Shown here in pieces: positions 17,424 to 22,500 of a DNA stretch of 22,500 bases (positions within the stretch are counted from its first letter, which is position 1; each line of letters starts with the position of its first letter). The notes beneath the pieces were generated by a model. It did no database searches, was not told the origin of the DNA, and saw only the letters and a program-made list of their open reading frames with translations. The stretch lies in NCBI GenBank assembly GCA_905221605.1, contig CAJNDS010000979.1:1-22500 (forward strand), read 5' to 3'. The DNA is from Symbiodinium natans (Eukaryota; Sar; Dinophyceae; Suessiales; Symbiodiniaceae). The position numbers were made by a program, and so were the translations under genes.

Positions 17424-20288
17424 CTTGCCAGCCCGGCAAGCAAAGAATAATTTAAGGTACCCTTGTTTTTCGTGCTGGCTGACGTGTTTGGGGTTTAGGG
17501 TTTAGGGTTTAGGGTTTAGGGTTTCGGGTTTCGGGTTTAGGGTTTAGGGTTCAGGGTTTAGGGATGTCTACTAGGACCCAGAAGAAAGGGCGCAAAAGGG
17601 TCCTCACTTGGGCTACCAAGAGACGAAGTAGCCTCGAACATCAATGCCCTGGGAAATGGTCCGGAGCATGGAGGGGATGTACCTTGGCAGCCCCACAACC
17701 CATTGTTTGGGGGGTTTAGGGGTTTGGGGTTTGGGGTTTAGGGGGTTTAGGGTTTAGGGCTTAGGGCTTAGGGTTCAGGGTTTGGTTTAGGGCTTAGGGC
17801 TCAGGGTTCAGGGTTCAGGGTCTAGGGTTTAGGGTGTCGGGTTGAGGGTTAGGGTTTAGGGTTGAGGGAAACTAAGGGTACCTTTCTTTGGTCCTTATTG
17901 CAAGGGGATCCGACTATTCGGGAGTCTGGATTAGGGGTCCCTGATTTTCCGTAACCCCCCATGTAATATGGGTGCCCTTTTTCGAGTTGGTTCTTTATAA
18001 GGGAACCCCAGAACCCCAAAAATGGAAACAAACAAAAACAGAACACAAATACAAATACTAAATGTATATATATATATATATGTATGTATACATGAGGGTT
18101 TAGGGTTTAGGGCTTTTGTTTAGGGATTTAGCGTTTGGGGTTCTACTGCTGGCGACCAGGGTACTTCGAGAGGTACTCCTGACGCAGGGCGTCGTCGAAC
18201 ACGGAGCTGTCGGCAGTTCCACTCTCCGTCACGTAGATGGGGGGATGGTCATATCCTAGGATGGCCCCACTTAAACTACCTCCGAAAGATGTTCCTAAAT
18301 CGATGACCCTCTTGCAAACCCAAGAAAGGGAAGATGTAAAATGTTCCTAAATAGTTATGAGACTCTTAAACCCCAAAAACGGGAAAATGTGAAATGTCCC
18401 GAAAATATCACTCTCTTAACCTAATAAGAGCCGTAAACCCTAAACCCTAGGCCCTAAACCTTAAACCCTAAACCCTAAACCCTAAACCCTAAATCATACA
18501 AAATGTCCTAAAAGGCCTGCCTAGTATCGAGCATCGATCCACCGGAGAAGGCGGGCCAATCCCTGAGGCACGATGTGAATCCAGTCGACATCGCAGGGCT
18601 TCCTAGTTCATAGGGTTTAGGGTTTAGGGTTTAGGGTTTAGGGTTTAGGGTTTAGGGTTTAGGGTTTAGGGTTTAGGGATAATATTAAAAATGCAAATTT
18701 AAGTGCCTAATTGGGTTTAAGTACCCGTAAAAATCTGTAAAATGGTACCCAACTATGACAAAGTTTCCCAATCAGCTGTCCTTGGGCATCTCTAAATCCA
18801 AGCTTCGCGCCTTTGTCGTCTTCGAAGCTTGTGCTTGGGCGTGACTTGAGATGGCGAACATTCTGAACGAACATCGAAGAATAGTGGTTGACAGCGAAGA
18901 AAGCAGGACGGTAAAGCTGGAGACGAAGACGCTCTTCTGGGGAGAAGCGAGGCAACCGCTGGCCGACACGCTGAACCATTGAAGAAGGATATTCACCTCG
19001 ACCTCCAAAGATAGGATCCGCAAACCAGCCAAGCTCGAACTCGTGATGTCGCTGAGCAGCTTCGACGTCGCTTGGATCCGAGGCGTTGAAAGGATATCCA
19101 CACTCGAGATTGAGCACAATACCTAGGATGGCCCTTAAAAAACCCTGGGAAAAGCATTCCTGAATATGATCCTGCTCTTAAACCCAAAAAGGAAGAAACA
19201 AAAAATGCGGGGAACAAAAAAAAACATAAAATGTCCCAAGGGCCAAGCTAGATGCCCACGCGAGAGGCGTTAAGGGAGGCAAGGAGCTCAGCTGCGAGGG
19301 AGTGGGCCAGGATTAAGTGATGGGACACGAGATAAGGCTCGGTGGCCGAGTCGCCTCCATTCTCACATCCCGTGCAGCGTCCTCTTAGTTGCTGAGTTCA
19401 TAAGCCCCCAAAAAAGTGTACCCTTTCAGTTTTATAGGTGGGGGGATTCTGGGATCCCAAAAAGTGTCTAGTAAAGTGTACTCCTTCAGCTACGAAGGTC
19501 CTGGAGCACTGATTCCATCCTTCCCGAACCTTACTTCTCCAATAACCAAGGGGAAAAGAAGGTTAAACTTTCATATTCCTACTAAATAAGGAAACCCAAA
19601 AAGTTTGAAGTTCAACTAAAAACGAAGTAAGGAACCCAAACACGCTCATGGTCAAGGGCTCGTTCATGGTGATCCACGTGTGGACGAGATCGCCGAATGC
19701 TCGGAAGCAAACCAGTGCCAGGTCTCGAAAAGCCTTGATCGTGTCCCGATTCAGCCAGCCTCCTTGTTGCTGGAGATAGACGGGAAGATCCCAATGATAG
19801 AGAACCAGCCAGGGCTGGATGTTTCTCTTCTTCAGAGATAGGAGCTGAGCTCGATATGCCTGGACGGCCAGAGGATTCGGCTGAGACATGTTGGGCTCCG
19901 GTAGCAGACGAGACCAGGACAAGGAGAACCGATAGGCGTTCACCCCGAGATCGGACAGAAACTCGTGGTCTCGAGGCCAGTGACGATAGGAGTCGCAGGC
20001 CACTGAGGCGTTGTCGCCACTTCTGGTGGGGAACCCGTCCCAAATCGAAGGAGTTCGGCCATCAGCATCAAAAGATCCTTCGATTTGAAACGATGAAGTC
20101 GATACTCCCCACACGAAGTCCGGGGGCGCAAGCGGGTCATGGTCATCCCAAGCAACTGCTTCAGATTCGAAGGTCATCGACGTGCCGTTGCTTACAAGGG
20201 CATCCACGAGCACCAGCTTCTCCGCCAACAGCAGCACGAAGACCAGAAGCCACTTCTGAATCCAACTGCTTCGATGCAGGCACGGCAT
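17244..20288 (-). CDS. GH1 beta-glucosidase-like glycosidase, 8 exons
   Basis: Joined exons (19636-20288, 19501-19529, 19256-19381, 18768-19122, 18529-18602, 18165-18255, 17625-17682, 17244-17423) give one frame of 1566 nt, 521 residues plus TGA, a normal length for GH1. Residues seen: FQIEG (Q68), YHWDLP (H165), TMNEP with the acid/base E210, APGRC (226-230), TEPYLV (241-246), LNLE (273-276), NHY (348-350), PPIYVTESG with the nucleophile E423, and WSLMDNFEW (464-472). The family hydrolyses beta-glycosides with retention of configuration; the substrate here is unknown. Residues 13-22 are strongly hydrophobic, so entry to the secretory pathway is likely, and several N-x-S/T sites (N34, N93, N133) fit this. 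The start is the first ATG after an in-frame TGA four codons upstream. The nucleophile motif has Ser where TENG is usual. All -1 subsite residues are kept, so the gene looks functional. A missed 5' exon or trans-spliced leader cannot be seen. Confidence 0.94.
17424..17624 (-). mobile_element. Intron 7, introner-like, 201 nt, GT-AG (family B ends)
   Basis: A perfect direct repeat GTCT (17621-17624 and 17420-17423) flanks CTTGGTAGCCC ... GGGCTGGCAAG, 9 of 11 paired. Removal gives [13 protein letters not shown]. The 12 bases CTTGGTAGCCCA at its 5' end are identical to the start of the free-standing element at 1710. A TTTAGGG array fills about 17489-17564. Confidence 0.85.
17625..17682 (-). CDS. 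GH1 exon 7, 58-nt microexon (residues 443-462)
   Basis: The exon encodes [19 protein letters not shown], matching the family stretch 'YLxxHLxAIxxGVDVRGYFxWS'. It lies alone between two intron elements and joins in frame on both sides. Confidence 0.9.
17683..18164 (-). mobile_element. Intron 6, introner-like, 482 nt, GT-AG (family B ends)
   Basis: A perfect direct repeat GTAC (18161-18164 and 17679-17682) flanks inverted ends CCTGGTCGCC and GGCTGCCAAG (7 of 10 paired). The 3' end GGGCTGCCAAGGTAC also occurs intact at 1812-1826. Inside are degenerate TTTAGGG arrays (17704-17870, 18095-18130), a remnant of the family B body (about 17945-18020) and a TA run (18066-18081). It is the longest intron, consistent with later growth by repeats. 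Confidence 0.8.
18165..18255 (-). CDS. GH1 exon 6 with nucleophile (residues 413-442)
   Basis: The exon encodes [12 protein letters not shown] followed by a stretch ending [11 protein letters not shown]423 in VTESG is the expected catalytic nucleophile. The family usually has TENG, so Ser424 is a mild departure. It ends with two bases of Lys443. Confidence 0.92.
18256..18528 (-). mobile_element. Intron 5, introner-like, 273 nt, GA-AG (family A)
   Basis: A perfect 4-nt direct repeat GATA (18525-18528 and 18252-18255) brackets CTAGGCAGGCC ... GGCCATCCTAG, 9 of 11 paired. Removal gives [14 protein letters not shown]. The 3' end GGCCATCCTAG is identical to that of intron 3. The interior holds a duplicated block resembling intron 3 (ATGTTCCTAAAT, CTCTTAAACCC) and a short CCCTAAA array at 18433-18492. 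Confidence 0.85.
18529..18602 (-). CDS. GH1 exon 5 (residues 388-412)
   Basis: The exon encodes [19 protein letters not shown] then RWIDA, matching the family stretch 'WLYVYPxGLRxLLxWI'. It begins with one base completing Gly388 and ends with the first base of Arg413. Read-through would stop after RY. Confidence 0.9.
18603..18767 (-). mobile_element. Intron 4, introner-like, 165 nt, GA-AG, with telomere array
   Basis: The intron opens GAAA then CTTTGTCATAG and ends CTATGAACTAG followed by GAAG. The inverted ends pair at 8 of 11 positions; the direct repeat matches at 3 of 4, or as GGAA if shifted by one. Removal gives LIGKPCDVDW in frame. About ten TTTAGGG copies (plus strand) fill 18609-18679. 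Confidence 0.78.
18609..18679 (+). repeat. TTTAGGG array inside GH1 intron 4
   Basis: Ten perfect units lie within six bases of the intron 3' end. They are transcribed in the CCCUAAA sense on the gene's strand. Confidence 0.95.
18768..19122 (-). CDS. GH1 exon 4 (residues 270-387)
   Basis: The exon encodes [11 protein letters not shown], the [20 protein letters not shown] block, [12 protein letters not shown] and FFAVNHYSS, all recognisable GH1 segments in order, and ends DAQGQLI plus GG. It has 117 whole codons. This is the longest internal exon and was the first sign of a gene continuing beyond exon 1. Confidence 0.93.
19123..19255 (-). mobile_element. Intron 3, introner-like, 133 nt, GC-AG (family A)
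   Basis: The intron starts GCAT then CTAGCTTGGCCCTT and ends AAGGGCCATCCTAG followed by GTAT. The 14-bp inverted ends differ at two positions and the 4-nt direct repeat at one. Removal gives RVGIVLNLE in frame with a GC donor. The ends and internal blocks (CTCTTAAACCC, AAATGTCC on the plus strand) match intron 5. Confidence 0.85.
19256..19381 (-). CDS. GH1 exon 3 (residues 229-269)
   Basis: The exon encodes [18 protein letters not shown], then [15 protein letters not shown] and ends NASRV. It matches the family stretch '[22 protein letters not shown]'. It begins with two bases completing Gly228 and ends with one base of Gly270. Read-through reaches TAG two codons later. Confidence 0.9.
19382..19500 (-). 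mobile_element. Intron 2, introner-like, 119 nt, GA-AG
   Basis: The direct repeat AGGAC flanks the element (19498-19502 and 19379-19383). The inverted ends are CTTCGTAGCTGA and TCAGCAACTAAG, 10 of 12 paired. Exact removal gives APGRC, the usual GH1 motif, with a GA donor. A GT donor four bases further in with AG|A would also keep frame but adds two residues (APGPSGRC). Inside, a 17-bp block AAAGTGTACYCYTTCAG (plus strand) occurs twice, 60 bp apart. Confidence 0.8.
19501..19529 (-). CDS. GH1 exon 2, 29-nt microexon (residues 218-228)
   Basis: The exon encodes FGKDGISAP plus the first base of the next Gly codon. It supplies the loop after the acid/base motif (family pattern GYGxGxxAPG). It was found only by looking for the missing APG motif. 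Both junctions keep frame. Confidence 0.85.
19530..19635 (-). mobile_element. Intron 1, introner-like, 106 nt, GT-AG
   Basis: The intron opens GTTC then CTTACTTC and closes GAAGTAAG, followed by GTTC at the start of exon 2. The 8-bp terminal inverted repeat is perfect and the direct repeat GTTC is perfect (19632-19635 and 19526-19529). Removal joins VF-G-FGKDG in frame. This is the only intron that looks like an ordinary GT-AG intron with no ambiguity. Confidence 0.85.
19636..20288 (-). CDS. GH1 exon 1 (residues 1-217)
   Basis: This exon encodes the signal segment, [14 protein letters not shown], the RFSLSWSR block, YHWDLP and the acid/base motif TMNEP. It ends in phase 2 after MSVF plus GG. 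Reading through gives about 24 residues of non-GH1 sequence ([10 protein letters not shown]...) and then a stop, which is what shows the intron. Confidence 0.93.
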
Positions 20289-20602
20289 CGTCGCACGTCA
20301 CGTGCTGACGAGTTTTGTTCTTCAGCAAAAACAACAACGACAGGCCGTTCTCTAGTAAGAACGCCCAACTCGATCTAAATAAAAGCCGCGTTCTCATCAT
20401 AAAATTTCATCTCAACGTCATAGTGTAAAGAAAACCATCTCTTGATGGAAACACACTGGGAGACACTCCCGCTGAGTCAAGTAGATAGATTCGCGCTTGT
20501 TGTGACCTCAAACCAAGTAAGATCGGTCAAAGATGATCGCATAAACAGGTGCCAACCTTTATACAAGGAGAGCCTGCTCTGTTCTGCGACGGTGGCGTGA
20601 CA
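20289..20602 (-). promoter_or_regulatory. 5' flank of the GH1 gene
   Basis: About 310 bp of unique, moderately AT-rich sequence lie between the start codon and the next telomere-like array. It must hold the 5' untranslated region and probably promoter elements, but I can point to no specific box. In-frame TGA four codons before the ATG limits the coding start. Confidence 0.3.
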
Positions 20603-20930
20603 CCACCCTAAACCCAAAAACCTAAACCCTAAACCCTAAACCCTAGACCCTAAACCCTAAACCCTAAACCCTAAACCCCTAAACCCCCAAAAGGATAAAC
20701 AAACGGCTCGCGCCTCCAGCGCAGCCTTGGGCAGCGCGCGGGGAAGGAGACCCAGGTCCGCAACCTGGAAGCCCAAACAAGGAGAGAGAAGGGGTTTAGG
20801 GTTTAGGGTTTAGGGCTTTGGGGTTAGGGGTTGTAGGGTTAGGGGTTGTAGGGTTTAGGGTTTAGGGTTTAGGGTTAAGGGTTAAGGGTTAAGGGTTAGG
20901 ATGGTTTAGGGTTGAGGGGTTGTAGCCAAA
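20603..20930. repeat. CCCTAAA then TTTAGGG arrays upstream of GH1
   Basis: CCCTAAA at 20603-20690, a unique 100-bp spacer, then TTTAGGG with TTAAGGG and GTTAGGG variants at 20793-20930. Confidence 0.9.
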
Positions 20931-20983
20931 AAATATCTATACTGAACTTGGAACCCTACCAAAAACTATATCTTTAACTGTTT

Positions 20984-21185
20984 CTTAGGAATCATGGCAC
21001 ACATTTTTTTCAAAAAACTTTCAAGCATCCCTAAGAGGGTTTAGGGTGTTTACGGGTTTATGGGGCTTTAGGAAGGTTCGAGATCTTAGGAATCATGGTA
21101 CACCAAAATTGAAAAAACACTTCCAAGCATCCCTAAGCGGGTTTAGGGCTTTTACGGGTTTAGGGGCTTTAGGAAGGTTCGAGAT
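20984..21185. repeat. 101-bp tandem duplication
   Basis: Two copies (20984-21084 and 21085-21185) both run from TTAGGAATCATGG through CAAGCATCCCTAAG to GGAAGGTTCGAGAT. They differ at scattered bases and include short TTTAGGG units. Confidence 0.88.
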
Positions 21186-21554
21186 TTTGGGGGCATTGGG
21201 GGGCCTGAGGGTTTTTTCTGGGCTTTGGGCGTCTAGGGTGCTCAGGGCTTTGGGTTTTTTCGGGGGTTTAGGGGTTGACCGATTCGAGCTTGGGGTAACC
21301 CATGTAAACTTAAAAGAAAGAAACCGAAGTTCAGGGCTTTGGGTTTGGGGTTTTGGGTTTTGGGGATGAGGTGTTTAGGGTTTTAGGGTTTCAGTGCATA
21401 GTGGAGTTTAGTGCAACCTACAAGGAGAGAGCTTAGACGTTGCGATGTTTTGTGCGTGCTTTTAAGGGGGTGAGGAAAGGGACTTCGTTTGGAGTTGAGG
21501 TTTTGGGGTTTATGGTGTAGGCTTGCAGCTTAGGATTTCGGACATCGGGGTCTA
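21186..21554. other. G-rich degenerate stretch
   Basis: GGGTTT-rich degenerate sequence without regular units. A plus-strand open frame across it is a product of the repeat composition. No gene seen. Confidence 0.4.
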
Positions 21555-21660
21555 AGGGTCTAAACCCGAAACTCTGAACCCTAAACCCTAAACCCTAAAC
21601 CCTAAACCCTAAACCCTAAACCCTAAACCCTGAACCCTAAACCCTAAACCCTAAACCCTT
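21555..21660 (-). repeat. CCCTAAA array, about 12 units
   Basis: Near-perfect array with one CCCTGAA unit. It is followed by about 120 bp of unique sequence with no gene seen. Confidence 0.93.
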
Positions 21661-21783
21661 CCGGGATTTAAGGTTGTTTGGGTTTGGAGCTTAGGGCTTC
21701 ACCCTGCAACCCTGAAAATAAAGGAATTGGGCTGCTCTGAGGGATTCGACCTCCCAAAAAGCAAACCGACCAGCTTGGACTTG

Positions 21784-22300
21784 AGGGGGTGTAGGGTTTA
21801 GGGAGGGGTTTAGGGTTTAAGGTTTAGGGTTTAGGGTTTAGGGGTCTAGGAGTTTAGGGGTTTAGGGGTTTAGGGGTTGAGGGGTTTAGAGGGTTTAGGG
21901 GTCTAGGAGTTTAGGGGTTTAGGGGTTTAGGGGTTGAGGGGTTTAGGGGTCTAGGAGTTTAGGGGTTTAGGGGTTGAGGGGTTAGGGAGGGGTTTAGGGG
22001 TTTAGGGTTTAGGGGTTTAGGGGTTTAGGGGTTTAGGGGTTTAGGGGGTTGGGGGTTTAGGAGTGTAGGAGTTTAGGGGTTTAGGGGTTTAGGGGTTTAG
22101 GGGTTTAGGGGGTTGGGGGTTTAGGGGTTTAGGGGTTTAGGGGTGTAGGGGTTTAGGGGTTTAGGGGTTTAGGGGTTTAGGGGTTTAGTGGTTTAGGGGT
22201 TTAGGGGTTTAGGGGTTTGGGGGTTTAGGGGTTTAGGGGTTTGGGGGTTGAGGGGTTTAGGGGTTTAGGGGTTTGGGGTTTTCGGGGTTTAGGGTTTGGG
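21784..22300 (+). repeat. TTTAGGGG array, about 55 units
   Basis: An 8-base unit with GTCTAGGAG and GTTGAGGGG variants in a repeating order at 21840-21980, which shows higher-order duplication. The tail 22301-22424 is unique without a gene, and CCCTGAA units resume at 22425-22500. Confidence 0.93.
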
Positions 22301-22500
22301 GTGTAAAGTCTGCAACCTGAACCCGACAGAAGACTTGCTAGGTCTTGCATCTAATTCTTTCATGGACTCTACCGGGGAACCCATCTTCCTGCTGGGAACC
22401 ACAATAATAAGGGAAACAAAACAACACTAAACCCTGAATCCTGAACCCTGAACCCTATACCATGAACAATAAACAACCCTGAACCCTAAAGCCTTAAACC

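Noticed and set aside
17683-18164. Autonomous transposon in the longest intron
   Set aside because: The 482 bp hold only telomere-like arrays, a TA run and an element remnant. No transposase frame is present.
18707-19117. A separate small gene ending in ...RFLRVLKPN
   Set aside because: The last codons are intron 4 sequence. The rest is an internal GH1 exon, and the apparent start is a GTG inside GIVLNLE.
18707-19217. Alternative minus frames over exon 4 and intron 3
   Set aside because: They lack GH1 motifs. The exon 4 frame carries LNLE, WFADPI and NHY in the right order.
19612-20378. Other frames of 70-150 codons over GH1 exon 1, both strands
   Set aside because: They are shadows of the GC-rich GH1 coding exon, whose frame is fixed by family motifs.
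21046-21369. Plus-strand frame of 107 codons
   Set aside because: The sequence is degenerate GGGTTTAGG repeat and the protein is low complexity.
1-22500. True chromosome end
   Set aside because: Arrays occur in both orientations throughout and inside introns, so they are interstitial. A nearby end cannot be excluded but is not shown.

Overview
The window looks like nuclear DNA of a eukaryotic alga or protist, most likely a dinoflagellate (Symbiodiniaceae or a relative). Three things point there. Plant-type telomere repeats (TTTAGGG) are scattered through the whole window in both orientations. The one recognisable gene has seven introns with GT, GC and GA donors and an AG|G acceptor, a pattern reported for dinoflagellates. 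Those introns also look like mobile introner elements. The assignment is an inference; other introner-bearing algae are not excluded.

The only gene I can name is on the minus strand, 20288 down to 17244. It is a secreted or endomembrane family GH1 beta-glucosidase-like protein in eight exons, and it had to be assembled from pieces lying in different frames. The joined frame is 1566 nt (521 residues plus stop). It carries an N-terminal hydrophobic signal, the acid/base motif TMNEP (E210), the NHY motif (residues 348-350), the nucleophile motif VTESG (E423) and the C-terminal WSLMDNFEW block. Every intron is bounded by inverted repeats (usually CT... and ...AG) and a 4-5 nt direct repeat, one copy at the start of the intron and one at the start of the next exon. 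Removing one direct-repeat copy plus the element restores both frame and GH1 motif at all seven junctions. Introns 3 and 5 are copies of one family. Introns 6 and 7 share ends with free-standing elements near 1710-1822, 3938-4020 and 7729-7810.

Layout: 1-17100 is a patchwork of telomere-like arrays (TTTAGGG or CCCTAAA, with homogenised variant blocks TTTTAGGG, CTTAGGG, TTTTGGG, TTCAGGG), small inverted-repeat elements, microsatellites and short GC-rich non-repeat islands. Some islands read like exons, but both strands are often open and I cannot assemble a second gene. 17118-17243 is the 3' flank of the GH1 gene, 17244-20288 the gene, and 20289-20602 its 5' flank. 20603-22500 is again telomere-like repeats, with a 101-bp tandem duplication and a long TTTAGGGG block.

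Telomere-like arrays also lie inside GH1 introns 4 to 7, so in this genome such repeats are intron filler as well as intergenic. No rRNA, tRNA, CRISPR array, transposase or bacterial-type operon was seen.
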